Shown here one piece after another: positions 51,805 to 59,717 of a stretch of DNA of 64,000 nucleotides. Position numbers and translations under genes: made by a program. Each line of letters starts with the position of its first letter. Positions within the stretch are counted from its first letter, which is position 1. Source of the stretch: Collinsella sp. (lineage in GTDB: Bacteria; Actinomycetota; Coriobacteriia; Coriobacteriales; Coriobacteriaceae); assembly GCA_018382295.1 (NCBI GenBank), contig JAGZQF010000001.1, positions 62,001 to 126,000 of the forward strand, in the 5' to 3' direction. The notes beneath the pieces were generated by a model. The model had not been told where the DNA came from. It ran no database searches and saw only the letters and a program-made list of their open reading frames with translations.

Positions 51805-53211
51805 ATGGCAGGTAACATGCAGGACAACTTTGACGAGAACGGCAACCCCATCCGCTGCTCCTTTTGCGGAAAAGAGCAGGGGCAGGTTCGCCGCCTTGTA
51901 AAGGGTCCGACCAACATCTTTATCTGCGACGAGTGCGTTGCCGCCTGCTCCGAGATTTTGGAGGAGTCGCTGGCTTCGGACTTTATGGACGCCGCCCGCA
52001 ACGGCAAGCTGCCGGGCTTCCTCAACGACCACGGTCAGGCTGCATCCCAGCCCGCCGTGGACCCCGAGACCGAGGGCTTTGAGCTCGAGGACGACCGTCA
52101 GGTCATCACGCACGTGCCGACGCCGCACGAGATCTATGACGAGCTTTCGGCCTATGTAATGGGCCAGGAGGACGCCAAGCGCGCCATGTCGGTTGCCGTG
52201 TACAACCACTATCGCCGCGTGATCGAGGGCGGCGCTGCGGTGTCTGCCTTTGATGACGACATGGGCTCGCAGTTCGATGACGATATGGACGAGGTAGAGC
52301 TCGCCAAGTCCAACATCCTGCTGCTCGGTCCCACCGGTACCGGCAAGACCCTGTTGGCCCAGACGCTCGCGCGCATCCTCGAGGTGCCGTTTGCCATCGC
52401 CGATGCCACCGCGCTCACCGAGGCCGGCTATGTGGGCGAGGACGTGGAGAACATCCTGCTCAAGCTCATCAATGCTGCCGATGGCGACATTGAGCGCGCG
52501 CAGGTGGGCATTATCTACGTGGACGAGATCGACAAGATCGCCCGCAAGGCCGAGAACCTCTCCATTACCCGCGATGTTTCGGGCGAGGGCGTTCAGCAGG
52601 CGCTGCTTAAGATTCTTGAGGGCACGGTGGCCAGCGTTCCGCCCACCGGGGGCCGCAAGCATCCCCAGCAGGAGCTGCTGCAGATCGACACGACCAACAT
52701 CCTGTTCATTTGCGGCGGTGCCTTTGTGGGTCTGGACAAGATCATCGCCGATCGCGTGGGCAACAAGGGCGTGGGCTTTAACTCCGAGATCGCCGGCCCC
52801 ACTTCGGTCGACGAGAACGACCTGCTGCGTCAGGTGCTTCCGCAGGACCTCAACGCCTTTGGCATGATCCCCGAGTTCGTGGGCCGTACGCCCGTCGTCA
52901 CCCAGACGCAGGCGCTCGACGAGGACGACCTGGTGTCGATTCTGACCGAGCCCAAGAACGCCGTGGTGCGCCAGTACCGCAAGATGTTCCAACTCGAGGA
53001 CGTTGAACTTGAGTTTGAGGACGCGGCTCTGCACGAGATCGCCCGCATGGCGCTCGCCCGCAAGACCGGCGCCCGCGGCCTGCGCTCCATCTGCGAGGAC
53101 GTGCTGCAGCAGACGATGTTCGACCTGCCCAGCGAGGAGGGAGTCGCCAAGGTCATCGTGACCGAAGCCTCCGTAAAGGGCGAAGAACAGCCCCAGCGCA
53201 TCTACGGCTAA
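51805..53211 (+). CDS. clpX: ATP-dependent Clp protease ATP-binding subunit ClpX
   Basis: A 468-residue AAA+ unfoldase. The N-terminal C4 zinc-binding domain (CSFCGKEQGQVRRLV ... FICDECVAAC) is followed by Walker A GPTGTGKT, Walker B IIYVDEIDKIA, and sensor/arginine-finger motifs (IPEFVGRTPVV). A ~20-residue acidic Asp/Glu insert sits between the adaptor linker and Walker A. The ClpP-docking loop, normally IGF, reads VGF in GNKGVGFNSE. It starts one base after the clpP stop. Confidence 0.95.
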   Translation: MAGNMQDNFDENGNPIRCSFCGKEQGQVRRLVKGPTNIFICDECVAACSEILEESLASDFMDAARNGKLPGFLNDHGQAASQPAVDPETEGFELEDDRQVITHVPTPHEIYDELSAYVMGQEDAKRAMSVAVYNHYRRVIEGGAAVSAFDDDMGSQFDDDMDEVELAKSNILLLGPTGTGKTLLAQTLARILEVPFAIADATALTEAGYVGEDVENILLKLINAADGDIERAQVGIIYVDEIDKIARKAENLSITRDVSGEGVQQALLKILEGTVASVPPTGGRKHPQQELLQIDTTNILFICGGAFVGLDKIIADRVGNKGVGFNSEIAGPTSVDENDLLRQVLPQDLNAFGMIPEFVGRTPVVTQTQALDEDDLVSILTEPKNAVVRQYRKMFQLEDVELEFEDAALHEIARMALARKTGARGLRSICEDVLQQTMFDLPSEEGVAKVIVTEASVKGEEQPQRIYG

Positions 53212-53234
53212 ACCAGCCTAAAACGTGTTTGCAA

Positions 53235-53270
53235 ATAGCCTCCGACCACTTGCGGTCGGAGGCTATTGTA
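53235..53270 (+). terminator. Terminator after clpX
   Basis: ATAGCCTCCGACC pairs with GGTCGGAGGCTAT (13 bp) followed by TGTATATAT. Confidence 0.8.
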
Positions 53271-53362
53271 TATATGCGCAATAACCCCAACTACCTGTGT
53301 TATTCTGTGTGGTTGTTTAAGCCTCAGCGAAGTCATATCAGACTGAAGTAATCGATACCTAA

Positions 53363-53477
53363 GGGGAGGAATGTAGGCCCGATTTTCGTAGATTCCGCAC
53401 GAGCCGAAGACCACTTAATGCGGTCTTCGCGCGAGCCAGGACTTGACCGAGCGAAAATCGGGCCTACATTCCTCCCC
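53363..53477 (+). repeat. Long hairpin family F, copy 1 (valS leader)
   Basis: Perfect 26-bp outer arms (53363-53388 and 53452-53477) enclose a core (53393-53443) with CGCACGAGCCGAAG and an inner hairpin CGAAGACC/GGTCTTCG around TTAAT. It ends 20 bases before the valS start, so it is probably part of the valS leader RNA. I looked for T-box motifs and found none. Confidence 0.88.
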
Positions 53478-53497
53478 GATGGGCAAGGGAGAGATAT

Positions 53498-56194
53498 ATG
53501 GAAGAAATGCCCAAGAACTACGATCCGTCGACCAACGAGCCGGCGATCCTGCAGAAGTGGCTCGACGGCGGCTACTACAAGCGCCGTGAAGGCGTGGGCG
53601 ACTGCACCGTCACCATTCCGCCTCCCAACGTGACTGGCAAGCTCCACATGGGCCACGCCACCGATGACTCCATCCAGGATGCCATTGTCCGTATGGCCCG
53701 CATGCGCGGCAAGTCCACGCGCTGGGTGCTGGGCACCGACCACGCCGGTATCGCCACGCAGACCAAGGTCGACAAGAAGCTCAAGAGTGAGGGCATCAGC
53801 CGCCTGGAGATCGGTCGCGACAAGTTTGTCGACGCCTGCTGGGACTGGACCCACGAGTACGGCGGCATCATCGTCGAGCAGATCAAGCGCATGGGCTGCT
53901 CCGTCGACTTCGACAACGAGCGCTTCACCATGGACGAGGATTACGCACAGGCCGTGCGCAAGGTCTTCTGCGATTGGTACCACGACGGCCTGATCTACCG
54001 TGGCAAGCGTATCGTTAACTGGTGCCCCAACTGCACCACCGCCATCTCGGACGACGAGGCCGAATATAAGGACGAGAAGGGCCACCTGTGGCACCTGCGC
54101 TACCCGCTGACCGAGCCGGTCAACGGCCAGGATTACATCGTCGTCGCCACCACGCGCCCCGAGACCATGCTCGGCGACACGGGCGTCGCCGTCTCCCCGA
54201 AGGACCCCGAGAAGGCCGCTTTTGTGGGTAAGACCGTCAAGCTCCCCATCGTGGACCGCGAGATCCCCATCTTTGAGGATTGGCACGTCGATGCCAACTT
54301 TGGCTCCGGCTTCGTCAAGGTCACCCCGGCTCACGACCCCAACGATTACGCCATGGGTCAGGCCCACGACCTGCCTCAGATTAATATCTTCGATGAGCAC
54401 GCGGTGGTCGTCGAGGGCTACGGCGAGTTCACCGGCATGACCCGCGAGGAGTGCCGCGAGGCCGTCATCAAGTGGTTCGAGGAGCACGACCTGCTCGACC
54501 ACGTCGAGGACCTCGATCACTCCGTCATGCACTGCTACCGTTGCGACGCCGCGCTGGAGCCGTGGCTGTCCGAGCAGTGGTTCGTCGCCGTCGATAAGCT
54601 CAAGGGGCCGGCGCTCGACGCCGTCAACTCTGGCAAGGTCACCTTCCACCCCGCGCGCTGGACGCAGGCCTACACCACCTGGATGGAGAACCTCAAGGAC
54701 TGGTGCATCTCGCGCCAGCTTTGGTGGGGCCACCGTATCCCCGTGTTCTACTGCGAGGATTGCGGCTGGGAGGACGCCCTTACCGAGGACACCGATGTGT
54801 GCCCCAAGTGCGGCGGTCATCACGTGCACCAGGACGAGAACGTGCTGGACACTTGGTTCAGCTCGCAGCTGTGGACCTTCGCCACGCAGGGCTGGCCGCA
54901 AAAGCCGGAGCTGCTCGAGGGCCATCACCCCACGACGGCGCTGGTCACCGCGCGCGACATCATCGCGCTGTGGGTCGCCCGCATGGTCATGAGCTCGCTG
55001 TACTTCCTGGACGAGGTGCCGTTTAAGGACGTCGTCATCTACCCGACGATTCTGGCCAAGGACGGCAGCCGCATGTCCAAGTCCAAGGGCAACGGCGTTG
55101 ACCCCATGGACCTCATTGGCATGTACGGCGCCGACGCCATGCGCTACAACCTGCTTACGCTGTGCACCAACAACCAGGATGTTAAGTTCGACGCGAACAT
55201 CGACAAGAAGACCAAGAAGCTTATCGACAGCCCGCGTACCGAGCAGGCCAAGTCGTTTGTGACCAAGATCTGGAACGCTAGCCGCTTCCTGCTCATGAAC
55301 ATGGAGGGCTACACGCCCGGCGAGCCTGCCGTGGAGACGCCGGCCGACGCTTGGATGTTCAGCCGCTTGGCCAAGGCCGTGAAGATGGTCACCGAGGGCA
55401 TTGAGAACTACACCTTTGGCGACATGGCCCGCGGCGTGCAGCAGTTCTTCTGGAACGAGGTCTGCGACTGGTACGTCGAGGTCACCAAGGCCCGCCTGAA
55501 GGGCGAGGGCCGTCTGCAGGTGCAGCGCAACCTGATCTTTGTGCTCGACACCTCCATTCGCCTGATGCACCCGCTTATGCCGTTTGTCACCGAGGAGATC
55601 TGGGACAACATGCCGGCGAGCGTGCTCGATCTGGACGCCGAGGGCAACGTTGACCGCGCCGAGGCGCTCATGATCGCCAAGTGGCCTGAGCCCGCCGACT
55701 ACGCCAAGTATGTCGATGAGCCCGCCGAGCGCGCATTTGAGCTGTGCCGCACTGTCGTTTCCGCCGCCCGCGCCACGCGTTCGCGTTACCGCTTGAGCCC
55801 CAAGGCCGAGCTCGACGTGGTCGTGCGCGCCGGTGCCGAGGACATCGAGAAGCTCGAGAGCCTGCGCTCGACGATTGAGCCGCTGGCTAACACCGCCTCG
55901 CTGGTCATGGGTACCGACGTTGAGAAGCCTGCCGCGAGCATCGCCGTGGTCGACAGCGGCGTCGAGGTCTTTGTGGTGCTCGAGGGCAAGGTTGATCTTT
56001 CGGCCGAGAAGGCGCGTCTGGAGAAGGAGATCGCCGCGGCGCAGAAGGAGCTCGCCGGCTGCGAGAAGACGCTTGCAAACGAGGGCTTTGTGGCCAAGGC
56101 CGCGCCCGCGGTGGTCCAGAAGAAGAGGGACCGTGCAGCTGAGCTCAAGGAGATCCTGGCGGCGCTGACTGCTCAGGTTGCTGACTTCTCGTAG
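53498..56194 (+). CDS. valS: Valyl-tRNA synthetase
   Basis: An 898-residue class Ia synthetase charging tRNA-Val. The HIGH motif appears as PPNVTGKLHMGHA (residues ~38-50), KMSKS as DGSRMSKSKGNGVDP, the editing domain includes TTRPETMLGDTGVAV, and the C-terminal coiled coil (LSAEKARLEKEIAAAQKELA) is typical of ValS. A CxxC pair (CPKCGGHH, CEDCGW) is in the catalytic insertion. ATG 53498 follows GGGAGAG. Confidence 0.96.
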   Translation: MEEMPKNYDPSTNEPAILQKWLDGGYYKRREGVGDCTVTIPPPNVTGKLHMGHATDDSIQDAIVRMARMRGKSTRWVLGTDHAGIATQTKVDKKLKSEGISRLEIGRDKFVDACWDWTHEYGGIIVEQIKRMGCSVDFDNERFTMDEDYAQAVRKVFCDWYHDGLIYRGKRIVNWCPNCTTAISDDEAEYKDEKGHLWHLRYPLTEPVNGQDYIVVATTRPETMLGDTGVAVSPKDPEKAAFVGKTVKLPIVDREIPIFEDWHVDANFGSGFVKVTPAHDPNDYAMGQAHDLPQINIFDEHAVVVEGYGEFTGMTREECREAVIKWFEEHDLLDHVEDLDHSVMHCYRCDAALEPWLSEQWFVAVDKLKGPALDAVNSGKVTFHPARWTQAYTTWMENLKDWCISRQLWWGHRIPVFYCEDCGWEDALTEDTDVCPKCGGHHVHQDENVLDTWFSSQLWTFATQGWPQKPELLEGHHPTTALVTARDIIALWVARMVMSSLYFLDEVPFKDVVIYPTILAKDGSRMSKSKGNGVDPMDLIGMYGADAMRYNLLTLCTNNQDVKFDANIDKKTKKLIDSPRTEQAKSFVTKIWNASRFLLMNMEGYTPGEPAVETPADAWMFSRLAKAVKMVTEGIENYTFGDMARGVQQFFWNEVCDWYVEVTKARLKGEGRLQVQRNLIFVLDTSIRLMHPLMPFVTEEIWDNMPASVLDLDAEGNVDRAEALMIAKWPEPADYAKYVDEPAERAFELCRTVVSAARATRSRYRLSPKAELDVVVRAGAEDIEKLESLRSTIEPLANTASLVMGTDVEKPAASIAVVDSGVEVFVVLEGKVDLSAEKARLEKEIAAAQKELAGCEKTLANEGFVAKAAPAVVQKKRDRAAELKEILAALTAQVADFS

Positions 56195-56209
56195 GCGGTA
56201 CTGGGGGAC

Positions 56210-56316
56210 GCGGTTTGGGGCATTGCTCGCTACTGCGAACAGTCCTGCTCGCACGAAGGCCACATTAAGTGGCCTTCGGCTCGTGCGGAACTTGTATCGA
56301 GCAAAACCCCAAACCG
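56210..56316 (-). repeat. Long hairpin family F, copy 2 (inverted)
   Basis: Outer arms GCGGTTTGGGG...TTGCTCG (56210-56229) and CGAGCAA...CCCCAAACCGC (56298-56316). Read on the - strand, the core 56241-56290 is nearly the same as copy 1 (TTCCGCACGAGCCGAAG), with A-T changed to G-C in the inner stem. It directly follows valS. About 100 further bases before folC hold nothing I recognise. Confidence 0.88.
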
Positions 56317-56468
56317 CTCCCATGGCGGTTACGGGGGCGTCCGCTGCCTGGTAGGGCCACTGGGTTGTGGCCTTGATCTCACTGCAGAGCGGTGTTTGGC
56401 TGATATTTTGAATGGGAGGGGCTCGTTGTTTTGATGGGCCTCTTTTTATGTTATTGGAGACTTTGGTT

Positions 56469-57812
56469 ATGCCTAAGCGTTCTGGCTTGTATAGCGTTCC
56501 TTTCTCGTTTGAGTTGCTTTCGTTTGATGAGGCTGTTGGGCTGGCTGCTGATACGGGGCGGATTTCTGGGGATGCTGGTCCTCTACTCGAGACGGTTGTC
56601 GATATGCTCGATGAGCTGGGGCGTCCGGACGAGTATTTCGATTGCATTCAGGTTGCCGGTACCAATGGCAAGACTTCGACCACGCGTTTTTCGGCCGCCA
56701 TTCTTCGCGGCGAGGGGCTCAAGACCGCGCTGTATACGTCGCCGCAGCTGGTGCGCTATCCCGAGCGCATGGAGGTCGATGGGCGTGTTGTGAGCGATGA
56801 GGCGTTTGCCCGTGGCGTTTCGGCAGCTGTCGAGGCGGGGCGTCGCGTGAATGCGCACCGTGTGGCGGCGGGGGAGCGCGCCTATACTATTACGCCGTTT
56901 GACCTGCTGACGGCTGCCGCACTGGTGGTGTTTGCCGAGGCTCGCGTGGATGTTGCCGTGCTCGAGGTTGGTATGGGCGGGCGCTGGGACGCCACGAGTG
57001 CGACCGATCCCGTCGCCGTTGCCATTACGGGCATTGGGCTCGATCACACACGTATTTTGGGTGATACGCTCGAGGCCATTGCGGGGGAGAAGGCTGCGGT
57101 TATTAAGCCTGGGCGCCTGGTTGTTTTGGGCGAGGGCACGCACGAGGCGAGCGTTCAGCGCGTGATGGATGCCCGCTGCCGTGAGTGCGGTGTCGTGCCG
57201 CTCGTGGTGAGCCACGCCACGACTAAGGTGCCGGCGCGTGTGGGCGACACGGTTGAGTTTAGCTGCACCACGCCGCGTGCGATCTATACGACGAACATGG
57301 TTAAGCCGGCGTATCAGCCGCAGAATGCCGCATGCGCGATTATGCTGTGCGAGGGGTATCTGGGTCGCGAGCTCGACCACGATGCGCTGGATGCATCGCT
57401 TATGGGCTGTCCCACGCCGGGTCGTTTTGATGTGCTGGGGACCGATCCGCTCAAGCTGATTGATGCCTGCCATAACCCTCAGAGCTGCGAGAACTTTGTG
57501 AGCGCGCTGGACGAGATCGATCCGTGCGTGGAGAATCGCCCCACGCTGCTGTGTGCCGCGCTGGCCGACAAGGACGTGGCGGGCATCGTTGACGTATTGA
57601 TCCCTGCCTTTCCGCGCGTAGTCGTGACCCAGACCGATTCCGATCGCGCCCTGCCGGCAGAGGAGCTTGCTGCCCTCGTTGATGCCGATAAGCTCACGGG
57701 AGTATATCCGAGTGTGTCCGAGGCCCTCGCTGCCTTCGATGTCGCAGACGAGCCTTTCGTAGCCGCCGGCACCATCACCCTAGCCGGCGAAGTAGCCGGT
57801 CTGCTCCGCTAA
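56469..57812 (+). CDS. folC: Folylpolyglutamate synthase / dihydrofolate synthase
   Basis: A 447-residue Mur-ligase-family enzyme adding glutamate to folates. The P-loop is VAGTNGKTST, followed by LYTSPQLVRYPERM, ITPFDLLTAAALVVF, VLEVGMGGRWDATSA (Mg binding), GITGIGLDHTRILG-like ITGIGLDHTRILGDTLE and the C-terminal domain starting at GRFDVLGTDPLKLIDACHNP. ATG 56469 has GGAG 8 bases upstream; ATG 56448 is possible. It is co-oriented with valS, as in many bacteria. Confidence 0.92.
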   Translation: MPKRSGLYSVPFSFELLSFDEAVGLAADTGRISGDAGPLLETVVDMLDELGRPDEYFDCIQVAGTNGKTSTTRFSAAILRGEGLKTALYTSPQLVRYPERMEVDGRVVSDEAFARGVSAAVEAGRRVNAHRVAAGERAYTITPFDLLTAAALVVFAEARVDVAVLEVGMGGRWDATSATDPVAVAITGIGLDHTRILGDTLEAIAGEKAAVIKPGRLVVLGEGTHEASVQRVMDARCRECGVVPLVVSHATTKVPARVGDTVEFSCTTPRAIYTTNMVKPAYQPQNAACAIMLCEGYLGRELDHDALDASLMGCPTPGRFDVLGTDPLKLIDACHNPQSCENFVSALDEIDPCVENRPTLLCAALADKDVAGIVDVLIPAFPRVVVTQTDSDRALPAEELAALVDADKLTGVYPSVSEALAAFDVADEPFVAAGTITLAGEVAGLLR

Positions 57813-57826
57813 CCCATCCCCTCATC

Positions 57827-57893
57827 AGTTGCGGTGAAATACGGACTGTTTTACAAGCCAGAAGCCTCAAACAATCCGTATATCACCGCAACT
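57827..57893. repeat. Palindromic repeat family A, copy 6
   Basis: AGTTGCGGTGAAATACGGACTGTT pairs with AACAATCCGTATATCACCGC and AACT with two mismatches, directly after folC. Confidence 0.82.
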
Positions 57894-57898
57894 CAAAA

Positions 57899-57931
57899 GC
57901 AGCCAATTTGGGACGGGGCTTTTTTAGCTGC
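57899..57931. repeat. Repeat family D, copy 1
   Basis: GCAGC and GCTGC flank AATTTGGGACGGGGCTTTTT. Similar sequences occur at 59307 and, inverted, at 59687. Confidence 0.6.
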
Positions 57932-57960
57932 CCTGTACCCCGAGTTGACTCGCTTGTCAC

Positions 57961-58110
57961 GAAATGGGCCTATCTGCTACGTTTGACAGGTTACTCTCGA
58001 CCACACGGAACATCGCGAAATTAAAACCGCAGGTAGACGGCTTGCGTATTTTGCGAAAACTCGGTTATGGTCGACCCATGCGGGTTAAACGTAGTAGATA
58101 GGCCGTTTTT
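57961..58110. repeat. Long hairpin family E, copy 1
   Basis: Outer arms GGCCTATCTGCTACGTTT (57967-57984) and AAACGTAGTAGATAGGCC (58087-58104) differ at one position. The interior has a 29-base stretch (58012-58040, starting ATCGCGAAATTAAAACCGC) identical to copy 2. Confidence 0.82.
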
Positions 58111-58128
58111 GTGGCGCGACGTAATCGC

Positions 58129-58161
58129 AATGTGACAAAGGGGCTGTCCCTTTGTCACATT
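58129..58161 (-). repeat. Palindrome family B, copy 2
   Basis: AATGTGACAAAGGGGC pairs with GTCCCTTTGTCACATT (one G-T). It ends 3 bases before the stop of the M24 peptidase gene on the - strand and could terminate it. Confidence 0.75.
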
Positions 58162-58163
58162 GG

Positions 58164-59252
58164 CTAGTCTAGGCGGAGCGGATCGTGGGGGTAGGCGTTG
58201 AGAATCTCGACGCCGGTCTCGGTAACCAGGGCCAGGTCCTCGATGCGGACGCCGGTGCGGCCGGGGAGGTATATGCCCGGCTCGATGGAGAACGTCATGC
58301 CCGGCTCTACGACCTGCTCGTTGACGAGTGAAACGTCGCCCGGCTCGTGGTCCTGCAGGCCGATCGAGTGACCCAGGCGATGCGTAAAGTACCGCCCATA
58401 GCCCGCGTCTTCAATCACATCGCGCGCGGCGCGGTCCAGGTCGCACATGCGCACACCCGGTGCGATGAGTGCCTCGGCGGCCTCGTTGGCGCGGCGCACG
58501 ATGTCGTAGATGCGCGCCGTCTCCTCGTCCGGATCGCCCCAAAAGAACGTGCGCGTCATGTCCGAGCAGTAGTTGCGATGACGCCCGCCAATGTCGAACA
58601 GCACTACGTCGCCGCGCTTGAGCACGGTGTCGTCGGGCTCGTGGTGCGGGTCGCCGGCGTTAGCACCAAAGCTCACGATGGGCGGAAAGCTAAAGCCCTC
58701 GCAGCCGTGCTTGCGATACAGGCCGAGCATCTGGTCGGCAATCTCGCGCTCCGTCACGCCTTCGTGGACGAGCTTGATGACGTCGGCCATCACGGCGTCG
58801 TTAGCGGCCGAGGACGCGCGCATGAGCGCCTGTTCGGCGTCATCCTTGTGGGTGCGCGCGGCGGTGACGGCAAAGTCGCCCAGGAAAAACTCGCTGGCTG
58901 CGTGGCGCTCCATGAGTGGCATCAAAAAGCCGGAACGCATGACGGTGTCGATGCCGAGCGGTTTGTTCGGATCGACCTCGCGAACGATGGCGTCGGCCAC
59001 TACGTCAGTATCGGTGTGATAGGCCACGCGGGCATTGTCGTACTCGGGTCGCTGATGCAGCGCGTTGACCAAGATCACAGGTTCGCTATCGCGTGCGAGC
59101 AGCACGCCGCAAAAACGCTCGAACATATCGGCATAAAAACCGGTCAGATAGTAAATCGACCACGGGTCGTTTACGAGCAGCTGTGCGCCGGGGTGCTGAG
59201 CCTCGAGCGCATCAAGCACGTGCGCCACACGCTGGTCATCGACATGTGCCAT
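58164..59252 (-). CDS. M24-family aminopeptidase (Xaa-Pro type)
   Basis: A 362-residue metallopeptidase with the pita-bread fold. An N-terminal creatinase-like domain (residues ~1-140) is followed by the catalytic domain with all five metal ligands: Asp in VVLFDIGGRHRNY, Asp in CSDMTRTFF, His in THRLGHSIGLQDHE, Glu in TFSIEPGIYLPG and Glu in GVRIEDLALV. It would cleave an N-terminal residue before proline. ATG 59252 follows GAAAGGA. The gene is isolated and flanked on both sides by long hairpin repeats. Confidence 0.9.
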   Translation of the reverse strand: MAHVDDQRVAHVLDALEAQHPGAQLLVNDPWSIYYLTGFYADMFERFCGVLLARDSEPVILVNALHQRPEYDNARVAYHTDTDVVADAIVREVDPNKPLGIDTVMRSGFLMPLMERHAASEFFLGDFAVTAARTHKDDAEQALMRASSAANDAVMADVIKLVHEGVTEREIADQMLGLYRKHGCEGFSFPPIVSFGANAGDPHHEPDDTVLKRGDVVLFDIGGRHRNYCSDMTRTFFWGDPDEETARIYDIVRRANEAAEALIAPGVRMCDLDRAARDVIEDAGYGRYFTHRLGHSIGLQDHEPGDVSLVNEQVVEPGMTFSIEPGIYLPGRTGVRIEDLALVTETGVEILNAYPHDPLRLD

Positions 59253-59306
59253 GAAACATCCTTTCGCTAGGTTGCCACCATGGTATCCCCAATGCCAGGG
59301 TAGTCA

Positions 59307-59385
59307 ATTTGGGACGGGGCTATTTTAGCTGCGTCAAACTTGCGGGCTAATAGGTAAAAGTAGCCATAAGAGGCCAGTCCCAAAT
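59307..59385. repeat. Repeat family D, copy 2
   Basis: ATTTGGGAC (59307-59315) pairs with GTCCCAAAT (59377-59385); the interior has GGGGCTATTTTAGCTGC, shared with copy 1. Confidence 0.6.
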
Positions 59386-59392
59386 GGGCTGG

Positions 59393-59552
59393 TTTCAAAA
59401 CTATGGCGGATTACGGGGCTGTACCTGTATTACATGACCATGGGAAAAATCGCGAAATTAAAACCGCAGGTAGACGGATTATCAAAAATCGAAAATTGCC
59501 GGTATGGATGGAGGTCTCCGAATCAGCCCCGTAATCCGGCATAGTTTTGAAA
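59393..59552. repeat. Long hairpin family E, copy 2
   Basis: Two 29-base outer arms (59393-59421 and 59524-59552) pair with a single mismatch. The interior carries the same 29-base core as copy 1 (59449-59477), but the outer arms are unrelated in sequence to those of copy 1. Confidence 0.87.
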
Positions 59553-59594
59553 TGACACTAAAGTAGGCACAAGCTAAATACCGATTCCAAGGAT

Positions 59595-59661
59595 AGTTGC
59601 GGTGGAATAGTTCCTGGATGCCGGGGTTTTGGCGGAAATCAGGAACTATTTCACCGCAATT
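59595..59661. repeat. Palindromic repeat family A, copy 7
   Basis: AGTTGCGGTGGAATAGTTCC pairs with GGAACTATTTCACCGCAATT. The AGTTCC variant is shared with copy 4. Confidence 0.82.
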
Positions 59662-59686
59662 GAAGAGGGCTGGGTGGATGGCGGGG

Positions 59687-59717
59687 TAGCTAAAAGAGCC
59701 CCGTCCCTAATTAGCTA
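59687..59717 (-). repeat. Repeat family D, copy 3 (inverted)
   Basis: TAGCT and AGCTA flank AAAAGAGCCCCGTCCCTAAT. Its right half contains the stop codon of the DUF1667 gene (- strand). Confidence 0.6.

Noticed and set aside
53271..53497. T-box leader controlling valS
   Set aside because: No T-box sequence or specifier stem was seen; the structure is the family F hairpin, which also occurs after valS in inverted orientation.
53333..56647. Open frame of about 1100 codons on the - strand opposite valS
   Set aside because: It is the antisense shadow of a highly GC-rich, codon-biased gene; valS on the + strand has all family motifs and the shadow has none.
57961..59552. Retron or diversity-generating element explaining hairpins with conserved cores
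   Set aside because: No reverse transcriptase gene or template/variable repeat pair lies in the window.
1530..59661. CRISPR array or spaced repeats
   Set aside because: The repeats are isolated palindromes separated by kilobases, with no regular spacers and no cas genes.
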